Shown: positions 13,772 to 22,361 of the stretch, one piece after another
Position numbering within the stretch: the stretch's first letter is position 1
Layout of the letters: each line of letters opens with the position of its first letter
NCBI RefSeq assembly: GCF_016429065.1
Contig: NZ_JAELTX010000037.1
Coordinates: 1 to 42,284 of the forward strand
DNA from: Pedobacter sp. ASV17
GTDB lineage: Bacteria > Bacteroidota > Bacteroidia > Sphingobacteriales > Sphingobacteriaceae
Direction of reading: 5' to 3'
DNA: 42,284 nucleotides
The notes under the pieces: generated by a model
What the model was told of the DNA's origin: nothing
Databases searched by the model: none
What the model saw: the letters and a program-made list of their open reading frames with translations, nothing else
Made by a program: the position numbers and the translations under genes

Positions 13772-13988
13772 ACTTTTGTTTTCTTGGTTGTTCTTGGGCA
13801 TCATTAAATTGTACCAATGGTTGCTGTCTCCTTTGTTAGGAGCAAGTTGCCGGTATACACCCACCTGTTCGCAATACGGAGTAGAAGCCATAAAAAAACA
13901 CGGACCTTTTAAAGGTGGTTGGTTAACCTTAAAACGCATTGGCCGCTGTCATCCTTGGGGTGGACACGGACATGACCCGGTACCTTAA
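13758..13988 (+). CDS. yidD: Membrane protein insertion efficiency factor YidD
   Basis: The 76-residue protein has an amphipathic N-terminus ([20 protein letters not shown]) and the conserved Cys block [19 protein letters not shown] followed by [12 protein letters not shown]. YidD sits at the inner membrane face and aids YidC-dependent insertion. yidC is not next to it, as in many Bacteroidota. The 14-nt overlap with rnpA suggests coupled translation. Confidence 0.97.
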   Translation: MKVIKLLFSWLFLGIIKLYQWLLSPLLGASCRYTPTCSQYGVEAIKKHGPFKGGWLTLKRIGRCHPWGGHGHDPVP

Positions 13989-14050
13989 TTAGGAGCTAGG
14001 TGTTAGTCGCTAGTGGCTAGTCTTTGACAAGGGCTGACGCGATGATCTAA

Positions 14051-14082
14051 ATTGTCAGTTAACCATTATTCAGCTATATTTG
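14051..14082 (+). promoter_or_regulatory. tsaB promoter placed against the start codon
   Basis: TTG 14052-14054, a 20-nt spacer and TATATTTG 14075-14082 form a full Bacteroidota promoter. The -7 box ends only 6 nt before ATG 14089, so transcription would begin at or within a few bases of the start codon, giving a leaderless or near-leaderless mRNA. Confidence 0.65.
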
Positions 14083-14088
14083 CGCTAT

Positions 14089-14775
14089 ATGTCAACAATA
14101 CTTCAGATAGAAACAGCTACACCCGTTTGTTCGGTAGCCATCTCGGTAAAAGGAGAAACGGTAGTCCTTAAAGAAGAAAAAGCATCTAATATTCACGCTT
14201 CAAACCTTACCCTTTTTATTGATGAGGCCATGAAAACAGCTGGTTTAACCTATGCTGATTTGGATGCTGTTGCGGTGAGCAAAGGGCCTGGTTCTTATAC
14301 AGGTCTGCGTATTGGTGTTTCTACCGCTAAAGGATTGTGTTTCGCTTTAGAAAAGCCCTTCATCGCTATCAATACTTTAAAAATGATGGCTAATGGATAC
14401 CTCTTAAAACATCCTAATTTTGGTGGTTTGGTATGTCCAATGATTGATGCCAGAAGGATGGAAGTATTCACGGCGGTATTTGACCATAAGCTTGGGGAGA
14501 TAGAACATACACATGCCAAAATAGTAGACGATAAAAGTTTTGTATTGGAACTGCAAAATAATTACGTAGCTTTTATTGGCGATGGTGCCGAAAAATGTAA
14601 GACGGTGATTGATGATCCTAACGCACATTTTTACGCCGAGAACTTTAATAGTGCCAGTTACATGAGCAATTTAGCTTATGAAGCTTATCAAGCTAAAGCA
14701 TTTGAAGATGTAGCCTATTTTGAGCCTTTTTACCTTAAGGATTTTGTGTTTACCACGCCAAAGAAAAAAGTTTAG
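14089..14775 (+). CDS. tsaB: tRNA threonylcarbamoyladenosine biosynthesis protein TsaB
   Basis: The protein has 228 residues with the ASKHA (actin-like) fold of the TsaB/TsaD family. ILQIETATPVCSVAI at the N-terminus and VSKGPGSYTGLRIGVSTAKGL at about 64-84 are diagnostic. TsaB scaffolds TsaD and TsaE in making the t6A37 modification of ANN-decoding tRNAs. ATG 14089 is chosen because the in-frame TTG at 14080 lies inside the -7 box. The stop overlaps that of the convergent DUF5723 gene (TTAG at 14772-14775). Confidence 0.95.
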   Translation: MSTILQIETATPVCSVAISVKGETVVLKEEKASNIHASNLTLFIDEAMKTAGLTYADLDAVAVSKGPGSYTGLRIGVSTAKGLCFALEKPFIAINTLKMMANGYLLKHPNFGGLVCPMIDARRMEVFTAVFDHKLGEIEHTHAKIVDDKSFVLELQNNYVAFIGDGAEKCKTVIDDPNAHFYAENFNSASYMSNLAYEAYQAKAFEDVAYFEPFYLKDFVFTTPKKKV

Positions 14776-16193
14776 CGCTGTTTTTTCTTGAATATGCCAA
14801 AAATACGTCCGAAGAAGCTCTGACGTTCTTGACCATCACCAACGCCAGGCATCCAGCTCATATTCATTGGGTGTTCTACGATGTAACCGATTTTAAAAGC
14901 CATGCCCAGATAAACGGAGCCTCGATGATAGCCTGTTTCAACGGCCTGATTTCCTTTGATGATGTCTTTGCCCGCATAATAAGTTTCTATCAAGTCGTTA
15001 GTGCCCAAAAACATTTCGAAGTTGGGCGTTTGAATCATTCCCTGTATCCCTAATCTAAAGTTCTTATCTGTATTATAGCTTGGTATAGCACTAAAAGAAA
15101 AGGTGCCAGATTTGATGGTGTTTACCAATGCTGCTTCACCATATTTATTGAAAAAGTGTTTGCTGATAATTAAATTGGGGGTGTATGCACCAAAAGTCTT
15201 TGAGATGAGGAAATCAGCTCTACTGTTAATGGGAGCAATAAAACGTTTTTGTTCGGTGTTGCCTTTTGCCAAATCATCTAGCGCCCTTTGAAGTTTATCT
15301 TCCTCCTGTTCTCCTGCATTGCCAACAAGCTGAATGTTGCTTTGAGTGACGTCAAAAGAGCCTGTGTATGAATTTTTTCCCCATCTGATAAAGCCTAGGT
15401 CTTTTATATTTGCCATCATAAAAACACCAGATTTGGTGGTGTAGGTAGTGCCAATGGTGATGGCTGCGCCCAAATTTTTATAAGGTAAACTGTTTTTAAA
15501 ATTAAACTCGCCGCCTTTAGGATAGTTAAGCCTGAATTTTGCGGCCATATCAATATCCATCGTAGCCGAATTAACGCTTGCCGAAGACCTGTTAGCGTCA
15601 AACTCCATGTAGCCAATACCACTTAATAAACTCACTTTTGCGCCTAAAGCCCAGCGTTTGGTATAATTCTCACGATAGGTGAAACTGATTTGGTGGTAGG
15701 CCTGCATTTTACTATTGTTATTGAATATGTTAATGCGGGGGATGGTGGCAAACTTTTGAAATGTGTCGTAAAACAAGCCCTTGCTGATATTTTCGTCATA
15801 GTCAATTTGGGTTTCCGATTTGATTTGCCAAGAAAAACCCATCTCACTATGGTATTTGTGGTATTTAAATAATCTAATCGCGGCTACATATACGTTGATA
15901 TCCTCACGCATTGTCTTAGGGTTTGCAAAAGCTCCAATTCTACTTTCGGTATAGCCCTGTTTAATTAAATTTCTGATGGCAATGTTCGAATTGCCTTGAC
16001 TTAGGCTGCTTAAATCGAGGTAGGGGATCAGAAAGTTGGAGGCAAATTGCCGCGACGAATCCAGTACAAAAGATTTTTGCGCAGGGTTCTCAAACGAATC
16101 GAATAATGTTTTGGTATTGAATAATGCGTATTGTTGCGCAGTGGCATTTAAGGTAGAAACAATTAAAAAGAGTACTACTAAGCCTTTCTTCAT
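14772..16193 (-). CDS. DUF5723-family outer-membrane barrel protein
   Basis: The protein has 473 residues. A signal peptide (MKKGLVVLFLIVSTLNATAQ) leads into a beta-rich chain with repeated amphipathic strands (NVYVAAIRLFKYHKY, WALGAKVSLLSGIGYMEF, HRGSVYLGMAFKIGYIVEHP) and a short basic tail (IFGIFKKKQR). It fits the DUF5723 family, Bacteroidota-specific predicted barrels of unknown role. The basic tail after the barrel is unusual for a BAM substrate. Its stop codon shares bases with that of tsaB. The next minus-strand gene upstream starts beyond a 53-nt gap and may be co-transcribed. Confidence 0.8.
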   Translation of the reverse strand: MKKGLVVLFLIVSTLNATAQQYALFNTKTLFDSFENPAQKSFVLDSSRQFASNFLIPYLDLSSLSQGNSNIAIRNLIKQGYTESRIGAFANPKTMREDINVYVAAIRLFKYHKYHSEMGFSWQIKSETQIDYDENISKGLFYDTFQKFATIPRINIFNNNSKMQAYHQISFTYRENYTKRWALGAKVSLLSGIGYMEFDANRSSASVNSATMDIDMAAKFRLNYPKGGEFNFKNSLPYKNLGAAITIGTTYTTKSGVFMMANIKDLGFIRWGKNSYTGSFDVTQSNIQLVGNAGEQEEDKLQRALDDLAKGNTEQKRFIAPINSRADFLISKTFGAYTPNLIISKHFFNKYGEAALVNTIKSGTFSFSAIPSYNTDKNFRLGIQGMIQTPNFEMFLGTNDLIETYYAGKDIIKGNQAVETGYHRGSVYLGMAFKIGYIVEHPMNMSWMPGVGDGQERQSFFGRIFGIFKKKQR

Positions 16194-16246
16194 AAAACTA
16201 TTTTGCTTTAGGGTAAATTTAGTTGTTTTATCAAATAAATTAAACG

Positions 16247-17809
16247 TTAATTATCAGTAAGCTTAACAGTGTCAGTTTTTGTTTGGTTTTTGAGCAATAA
16301 AATGTTGCTCGTGAACTTTCCGTTATCAGCCGAGAGCTGGTACCCAAAAGCATTGTAGTTTTTAACGCCCTTTTCCGACTTATATTGCTTGTAGTAAGGT
16401 GCTTTTAAGTTTCTTCCAAAAATATCGTTGCTGTTTTTATTGTTGATATAAAAAGCGATGGTAACAGCACTCGGAGTTTGGTCTTTAAAGGCGTTGTAGC
16501 CCTCAGTATTCATCAGTAGGTGGTCATTCTTGTACGCATTTAAAAATACCTGTACCGTGCTGGCATTGTTGGCCACTATCAAGTGGTTATCAATAATGGT
16601 GTAAAATGGGCGTTCAAATTTTTTGAATGGTTCTCCAAAATAATTGTAAAGCAAATTGGGCTCTTTAAAAATTCTGATGTCTGAAGCATATTCACTGCCT
16701 AAATCCAAAAGGAGTTGGCCAAGCTTGTCACCATTTTTAATTTCTATGATGCCAAGTTTTTCGCCACTTTTTAATTCTATGGTTGCCAGCTGCTTGTTAA
16801 AGTATTTAGGTAAGATTTGGTTGATGTCAATTCTGTATTTTTCGTCGATGTTGCGAAGTTGTTCGGCAATTTTTTCATCTTCTTTTTTACTTTTCTGCCA
16901 AGCCTTCAATGCTTTGCTCCATACCGCATAATCGTTAATGTTGAACAATACGTAGTTGGCGGTTTGCTCTGGAAAAAGCTGGTCGATATTTATTTTTTGT
17001 TCCTTTTGGTCTACAAAAAGCTTGAAATAGTTTTGGCCATCTTTGATTTCGGTGTAGCCATTTAATAAAAGCTTATCGCTGCTAAAATTGTAGCTTAAAG
17101 AGGCATAGGTATTCTGTTGGTTAAATACACTCAATTCTCCTGTTAAATTGGTGTTCAGGATATCCTTTAACAACAAAGGCAGTTGCTTGTAATTTATGTA
17201 AACACTTGCTAGGGTGTTTTTGCCAAACCTGTTGTTTTGCTTAATGTATTCTGCAAATTCGTTGTTTGGAAGCTTGGTTTCGCTTAGTTTTTTTAGTGCT
17301 TGTTTACTATTGGAAAGAAAAATAGACCGATTGATAATGGCCACATAGCACTCGCTGCTATCGCCAAATTTGATATGATAGGTATTTCCATCTTGTTTTA
17401 CGGCAGCATTGATCTGATTCAGCATTGTAGCATCTAGCTTCTTCGCCTTGGTTTGTGTAGCAATAATGAAATCTACTTGGCTGTTTTTTGTAGGTGAAAA
17501 ACCAATTATAATTTTTTCTCCTTCTATTAAATGGTTGAACTTAGCATTGTTGGCAACATTTTCTCTCAACGTTTTAAGCAAATTGCTTTTTTCTGTCCCT
17601 AAAATATCATTGGTGATGTTTTGTTGGGCAAGGATATCATAAAAACCTTTGTCGTTTTCAAAAGTGAAGATGATTGGAGCATTGGCAGATACCAGATGCA
17701 GGGAATTGTCGGAAGGACTACTTTCTCTATCTAAATTTGAAAAGTATAAATAGGCCATGCCTGTCACGCCAAGCACTAGTATGGTTAATAGGATGTAGAT
17801 TTTTCTCAT
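16247..17809 (-). CDS. Membrane-anchored protein of unknown function (DUF3352-like layout)
   Basis: The protein has 520 residues from ATG 17809; the in-frame TTG 15 nt upstream is unlikely. One N-terminal helix (IYILLTILVLGVTGMAYLYF) anchors a large periplasmic domain of mixed alpha/beta character. Phrases such as INRSIFLSNSKQALKKLSE, ASVYINYKQLPLLLKDIL and YTIIDNHLIVANNASTVQVFLNAY recall DUF3352-type proteins, which have duplicated halves, but I cannot assign the family firmly. No catalytic motif is evident. It may share a transcript with the DUF5723 gene and is divergent from the DUF423 gene. Confidence 0.75.
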   Translation of the reverse strand: MRKIYILLTILVLGVTGMAYLYFSNLDRESSPSDNSLHLVSANAPIIFTFENDKGFYDILAQQNITNDILGTEKSNLLKTLRENVANNAKFNHLIEGEKIIIGFSPTKNSQVDFIIATQTKAKKLDATMLNQINAAVKQDGNTYHIKFGDSSECYVAIINRSIFLSNSKQALKKLSETKLPNNEFAEYIKQNNRFGKNTLASVYINYKQLPLLLKDILNTNLTGELSVFNQQNTYASLSYNFSSDKLLLNGYTEIKDGQNYFKLFVDQKEQKINIDQLFPEQTANYVLFNINDYAVWSKALKAWQKSKKEDEKIAEQLRNIDEKYRIDINQILPKYFNKQLATIELKSGEKLGIIEIKNGDKLGQLLLDLGSEYASDIRIFKEPNLLYNYFGEPFKKFERPFYTIIDNHLIVANNASTVQVFLNAYKNDHLLMNTEGYNAFKDQTPSAVTIAFYINNKNSNDIFGRNLKAPYYKQYKSEKGVKNYNAFGYQLSADNGKFTSNILLLKNQTKTDTVKLTDN

Positions 17810-17898
17810 GACTGTGTACAGCAAATTTAATTTAATTTTGCGATTAGTGAGATTATGAAGGCATTTTGTTAATTTAGCGCTATTTAATGCCGTTGCTC

Positions 17899-18285
17899 AT
17901 GAATAAAAGAATAATCTTAACCGCTGCCTTTTTTGGTGCACTTGCTGTAGTCCTTGGTGCTTTTGGTGCGCATGGGTTAAAGAACATCATCGCACCAAAT
18001 CAATTGGAAATATGGCAAAAAGGCGTGGAGTATCAGTTTTACCATACTTTTGCTATTTTGTATCTATCCACTTTTGCCAGATATAAAAATAAGCTGATTG
18101 CGTTATCGTTTTTCTTTTTCACTTTAGGGATTGTTTTATTTTCTGGTTCATTATACCTATTGGCCATTAAAGACGCCTATCATTTATCTTTTGCGAGTAT
18201 TTTGGGGCCAATAACACCAATAGGCGGGCTGGGTTTTATTTTGGGTTGGGTATGTTTGTTTTTGGCGGCGGTAAAGGATAAATAA
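17899..18285 (+). CDS. DUF423-family membrane protein
   Basis: The protein has 128 residues and four transmembrane helices. The start MNKRIILTAAFFGALAVVLGAFGAHGLK contains the family's AFGAHGL motif, and GPITPIGGLGFILGW near the end is also conserved. The function is unknown. An upstream in-frame ATG (17887) is possible, but family members begin near 17899. Its stop TAA shares a base with the priA ATG (TAATG at 18283-18287), implying coupled translation. Confidence 0.9.
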   Translation: MNKRIILTAAFFGALAVVLGAFGAHGLKNIIAPNQLEIWQKGVEYQFYHTFAILYLSTFARYKNKLIALSFFFFTLGIVLFSGSLYLLAIKDAYHLSFASILGPITPIGGLGFILGWVCLFLAAVKDK

Positions 18286-20759
18286 TGCAAATTGCAGCAT
18301 CAGATTTTTCGGAGAGGGAGACACTATTTGTAGAAGTTGTCTTGCCCTTGTCATTGGCAATTAATTATACTTATAGGGTTCCTTTTGAACTAAATGAGGT
18401 GATTGCTGTTGGCAAAAGGGTAGTCGTGCAGTTTGGGAAGCATAAAATCTACACGGCTTTGGTTAAAAGTATTGGCACTAATCCGCCAGAGCATTATCAG
18501 GCAAAGTACGTCATTGATGTAGTGGATGATTATCCCGTAGTAACTCCTAAACAATTCGAGTTTTGGGAGTGGATTACCTCTTATTATTTATGTAATGAAG
18601 GTGATGTAATGGCCGCTGCTTTACCTACAGGTTTGAAATTGGCCAGTGAAACGGTACTTCTTTTGAAAGAGGAGCAGCCAGAAGAGGTGGAGCTTAATGA
18701 TAAGGAAAGGCTTATTTTAGAAGTGCTTCAAAAGCAACACCGCATAAGCATTGATGAAGTGGCGAGTTTATTGGGGCAAAAAACAGTTTATCCCATTGTA
18801 AATTCCTTAATCGCTAAAGAGGTGATTGTTGCTGCCGAAGAAGTGGTAGATAAATACAAACCTCTACTCAAGTCTTTCGTAAAACTTAATGCCTTTTATT
18901 TAGAGGAAGAAAACCTAAGGCAGTTATTTGACCAGTTAGAAAAAGCCCCTAGGCAATTAGATGCTTTGTTGGGATATTTGAAGTTAAGTAAGGATAAAGG
19001 CTATATTCCTAAAAATCAACTGATAGAAGAAAGTGGCTGTGGGCAAGCAGTACTAAAGGCTTTAACCGATAAGGAGATATTTTATGTCGAAAAAAGACCA
19101 GTAAGTAGGTTGAGTAGCGACGGGGAAATATTCGATGTCAATTTTAAACTAAGTGAACATCAGCAGGCTGCTTTGGACCAAGTAAAGCAGCAATTTGAAG
19201 ATAAGGATGTGGTGTTGGTACATGGGGTTACGGCATCGGGCAAAACGCAGCTCTACATCAAATTAATAGAAGAAGCCATTGCCACTGGTGGACAAGTGTT
19301 GTTTTTGTTGCCAGAAATTGCCCTGACCACTCAAATTGTATCACGTATCAAGCTTTATTTCGGGAATAAGATTGGTGTTTACCATTCTAAATTTAACGAT
19401 AATGAAAGGGTGGAGATTTGGAATAAGGTGCTAAATGGTGCTTATCAAGTAGTGTTGGGCGCAAGGTCGGCAGTTTTGTTGCCTTTCAACGATTTGCGAT
19501 TGGTAGTGGTGGATGAAGAGCATGAAAATTCTTACAAACAATATGATCCGGCACCTCGTTACCAAGCTCGGGATGCTGCTGTGGTTTTGGGTCATTTGCA
19601 TCAAGCTAAAGTGATTTTGGGTTCTGCTACGCCATCTTTAGAGAGCTATTACAATGCTAAAATTGAAAAGTACGGATTGGTGGAGCTTAATGAACGTTTT
19701 GGTGGTGTGCAGCTTCCTTTGCAAGAGGTTGTGAGTATTGCCGAAGAAACCAAGCGTAAGAAAATGGTTTCTTATTTTACCAGCGTATTGGTAGATGATA
19801 TTGCGGAAGCTTTAGAAAAGAAAGAACAGGTGATTTTGTTTCAGAACCGTAGAGGTTATGCAACGATTTTAATATGTGCTACTTGTGGTTACGCACCAAA
19901 ATGTGTGAACTGCGATGTAAGCTTGACCTATCACAAATCTAGCGGTAAACTACATTGCCATTACTGTGGTTATTATCAGAGCAGTATTAATGTTTGCCCT
20001 GCTTGTGGTTCGGTGCATGTGGAGCAAAAAGGTTTTGGTACTGAGCGTATTGAAGAGGAATTGAGTCTAATTTTCCCAGACGCTAAAATAGCCCGTTTGG
20101 ATTTGGACAGTACCCGTACCAAAAATGGGATGCAGCAGATCATTAGCGATTTTCAGGAGAAGAAGAACGACATCCTCATTGGTACCCAGATGGTGGCCAA
20201 AGGGCTCGATTTTGAAAACGTAAGCCTTATTGGAGTAATTAATGCAGATACTTTGCTGAATTTCCCCGACTTTAGGGCATTTGAACGAAGCTATCAATTA
20301 CTGGCGCAAGTGGCGGGTAGGGCAGGTCGTAGGGACAAACAAGGCAAAGTTTGTATTCAAGCTTATGCCGATGACCATCGCATTATTAAGCAGGTGATGG
20401 AAAACAACTACGGGCAAATGTATGAGGACGAGTTGGAGGAAAGAAGGCAGTTCCATTATCCGCCATTCTCCAGACTGATTTTTATCAACGTCAAACATAA
20501 AGATGCCAATGTGCTGAACTTGGCGGCACAAACGCTGGCCAATAATTTAAGGTCGCAATTGGGCAAAAGAGTACTAGGGCCTGAACAGCCGTTAGTTTCA
20601 CGCGTTAGGAATTACTACATCAAACAAATTATCCTCAAAATAGAAAGAACAGCCGCTATGCAAAAGGTAAAAACGGTTTTGGTAGATACCATTAGGGATT
20701 TTAACGCTCAAAAAGATTTCAGAAGCGTGATTACTCAAATAGATGTAGACCCTTACTAG
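18285..20759 (+). CDS. priA: Primosomal protein N' (replication restart helicase)
   Basis: The protein has 824 residues, normal for Bacteroidota PriA. The N-terminal 3'-end-binding and winged-helix region covers about 1-280. Walker A GVTASGKT is at about 315-322 and the DEEH box (VVDEEHENSY) near 410. The zinc-binding insert at about 532-580 has the eight-cysteine pattern CATCGYAPKC, CDVS, CHYCGYY, CPACGS. The C-terminal helicase motifs include GTERIEEEL, TQMVAKGLDF and QVAGRAGR. PriA restarts stalled replication forks away from the origin. It is coupled to the DUF423 gene by a TAATG overlap, and its stop coincides with that of the convergent barrel gene (CTAG). Confidence 0.98.
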   Translation: MQIAASDFSERETLFVEVVLPLSLAINYTYRVPFELNEVIAVGKRVVVQFGKHKIYTALVKSIGTNPPEHYQAKYVIDVVDDYPVVTPKQFEFWEWITSYYLCNEGDVMAAALPTGLKLASETVLLLKEEQPEEVELNDKERLILEVLQKQHRISIDEVASLLGQKTVYPIVNSLIAKEVIVAAEEVVDKYKPLLKSFVKLNAFYLEEENLRQLFDQLEKAPRQLDALLGYLKLSKDKGYIPKNQLIEESGCGQAVLKALTDKEIFYVEKRPVSRLSSDGEIFDVNFKLSEHQQAALDQVKQQFEDKDVVLVHGVTASGKTQLYIKLIEEAIATGGQVLFLLPEIALTTQIVSRIKLYFGNKIGVYHSKFNDNERVEIWNKVLNGAYQVVLGARSAVLLPFNDLRLVVVDEEHENSYKQYDPAPRYQARDAAVVLGHLHQAKVILGSATPSLESYYNAKIEKYGLVELNERFGGVQLPLQEVVSIAEETKRKKMVSYFTSVLVDDIAEALEKKEQVILFQNRRGYATILICATCGYAPKCVNCDVSLTYHKSSGKLHCHYCGYYQSSINVCPACGSVHVEQKGFGTERIEEELSLIFPDAKIARLDLDSTRTKNGMQQIISDFQEKKNDILIGTQMVAKGLDFENVSLIGVINADTLLNFPDFRAFERSYQLLAQVAGRAGRRDKQGKVCIQAYADDHRIIKQVMENNYGQMYEDELEERRQFHYPPFSRLIFINVKHKDANVLNLAAQTLANNLRSQLGKRVLGPEQPLVSRVRNYYIKQIILKIERTAAMQKVKTVLVDTIRDFNAQKDFRSVITQIDVDPY

Positions 20760-21439
20760 TTTTTGCCTACTAAATGGAATTGAACCCCTACTGAAACAGG
20801 ATTAAGCAAAGTTTCCAATTTGTTGTATTTGGCAAATGTCCTGGTGTTCGTAGCATCATTTAACACGGTTTCTTGACGTTCGTAAGCGTAAAAGAAATCC
20901 ATCGTCGACTCCGCGAAAAAGCTTAGGTTTTTCAATGCATTTACTTTAATGCCCAATACAGGAGAAAAGGTTGCGCCGTTTTTGCTAGAATTAGCTGCGT
21001 AAGCAACATTAGGGCTTGCGGGACTTTTGGCATGTAAGTTACCCTTAAAATTAGTTGCCCTAAAACCAATGTCAAAACCAAAATAAGGTTGTATCACAGA
21101 ATAGTTGAAGTTTTTCTCGAAACCAACTTTGATGGAAAAGTCGCTCAGATTCCCTTTGGCCGTTTCGCAGGTTTCACATTGATTATCGAAAGTTAAATCT
21201 CTTTTGTAGTAGTAATGTCCACCAATTCTAAAAGCTATTTGATTATCATTAAGTTTGATCATGCCGCTGTTAAGCCACATGGTTGTATAATCATCGGTAT
21301 TGGTTTGTTGCAAAATTTTTGGTAGTTGGATCGTGTTGTATCCCTTTATGCCAATACTGTAGTTGTAATTCCCGTCAATCTGGGCAAACGTTGAGGTGCT
21401 AATTAACAATGAAACAATAACGAGTATAATTCTATTCAT
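20756..21439 (-). CDS. Outer-membrane beta-barrel protein (small porin-like)
   Basis: The protein has 227 residues. A signal peptide (IILVIVSLLISTSTFAQ) precedes about eight to ten amphipathic strands, for example FSIKVGFEKNFNYSVIQPYFGFDIGFR and GATFSPVLGIKVNALKNLSFFAES, ending NPVSVGVQFHLVGKN. This is the outer-membrane protein beta-barrel/OmpA-like barrel type without the peptidoglycan domain. CETCETAK in one loop could form a disulfide. Its stop shares CTAG 20756-20759 with priA. A TACTTTTG box on the minus strand (21460-21467) may be its -7 element. Confidence 0.8.
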   Translation of the reverse strand: MNRIILVIVSLLISTSTFAQIDGNYNYSIGIKGYNTIQLPKILQQTNTDDYTTMWLNSGMIKLNDNQIAFRIGGHYYYKRDLTFDNQCETCETAKGNLSDFSIKVGFEKNFNYSVIQPYFGFDIGFRATNFKGNLHAKSPASPNVAYAANSSKNGATFSPVLGIKVNALKNLSFFAESTMDFFYAYERQETVLNDATNTRTFAKYNKLETLLNPVSVGVQFHLVGKN

Positions 21440-21603
21440 GCAAACTTTGTTGGGTTAAGCAAAAGTATAAAATATTTGTGACCGATTATTTTAAAAATGC
21501 TAATAAGTTAATAGTTTGAGTATTGCTGTTCTGACAATGCCTAGATCGAGAGATGTTAGTAAAATTATCCCCCGTTAGGTTACGTAAATACAGAGTTTAA
21601 AGC

Positions 21604-21611
21604 TATTTTTG
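21604..21611 (+). promoter_or_regulatory. pcm -7 box 6 nt from the start codon
   Basis: TATTTTTG fits TAnnTTTG exactly and ends 6 nt before ATG 21618, the same spacing as at tsaB. The -33 region is weak (TTAC 20 nt upstream). It again suggests a leaderless transcript. Confidence 0.45.
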
Positions 21612-21617
21612 GCGCAA

Positions 21618-22274
21618 ATGGCTTATAAGTTTGTAGATAATTATCGAGAAAAAGGTGCAAGGAAAAAACTTGTAGAAATCTTAAAAGAAAGAGGGATCTC
21701 TGATGCGAAAGTACTCAGGGCGATAGGGAAAGTGCCTCGTCATTTCTTCTTCGATGAAACTTTCTGGAACCAAGCTTATAGGGACATTGCTTTTCCAATT
21801 GGCGATGGACAAACCATTTCACAACCTTATACTGTTGCTTATCAAACAGAACTGCTGCATATTCAAAAAGGAGATAAAGTATTGGAAATTGGCACGGGTT
21901 CTGGTTACCAAACTTGTATTTTGATGGAATTGGGAGCAGATGTTTATACGATTGAACGTCAAGAGAATTTATTTGCCAGGACCATTAAAGTTTTACCAGG
22001 GATGGGCTATCAAGCCAACTTTTTTTTGGGCGATGGTTCAAAGGGAATTGAAGCGCATGCCCCTTACGCAAAAATCATAGTAACGGCAGGAGCCCCTTTT
22101 GTCCCCGAAATATTATTAAAGCAGTTGAAAATTGGAGGGATTTTGGTTATTCCAGTAGGTGATGAGAAATCTCAAAAGATGATTACCGTTATCCGCGTGA
22201 GCGAGAATGAATACGATAGAATCGAGTTAGATACCTTTAGGTTCGTACCATTGGTAGGCGACCAGGCGTGGTAG
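21618..22274 (+). CDS. pcm: Protein-L-isoaspartate O-methyltransferase
   Basis: The protein has 218 residues. Class I methyltransferase motif I is VLEIGTGSGYQT (about 89-100), with TIER as the acidic SAM-contacting residue after strand 2. Family blocks RHFFFDETFWNQAY, IGDGQTISQPYTVA and IIVTAGAPFVPEILL are present. The enzyme methylates isoaspartyl residues in damaged proteins for repair. ATG 21618 is chosen because the alternative TTG 21609 overlaps the -7 box. Confidence 0.95.
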   Translation: MAYKFVDNYREKGARKKLVEILKERGISDAKVLRAIGKVPRHFFFDETFWNQAYRDIAFPIGDGQTISQPYTVAYQTELLHIQKGDKVLEIGTGSGYQTCILMELGADVYTIERQENLFARTIKVLPGMGYQANFFLGDGSKGIEAHAPYAKIIVTAGAPFVPEILLKQLKIGGILVIPVGDEKSQKMITVIRVSENEYDRIELDTFRFVPLVGDQAW

Positions 22275-22287
22275 GTAATAGCGTTAT

Positions 22288-22351
22288 GGGTTACGAGTTA
22301 CAGGTTTTAACTTATATGCTTTATTGACCCGATACTTTTAACTCGTAACCC
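22288..22351. repeat. 13-bp inverted repeat between convergent genes
   Basis: GGGTTACGAGTTA (22288-22300) and TAACTCGTAACCC (22339-22351) are perfect inverted copies around a 38-nt loop. It lies between the stops of pcm and the NamZ-like gene and may end both transcripts, though it lacks a long T-run. Confidence 0.7.
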
Positions 22352-22361
22352 GCAACTTAAA

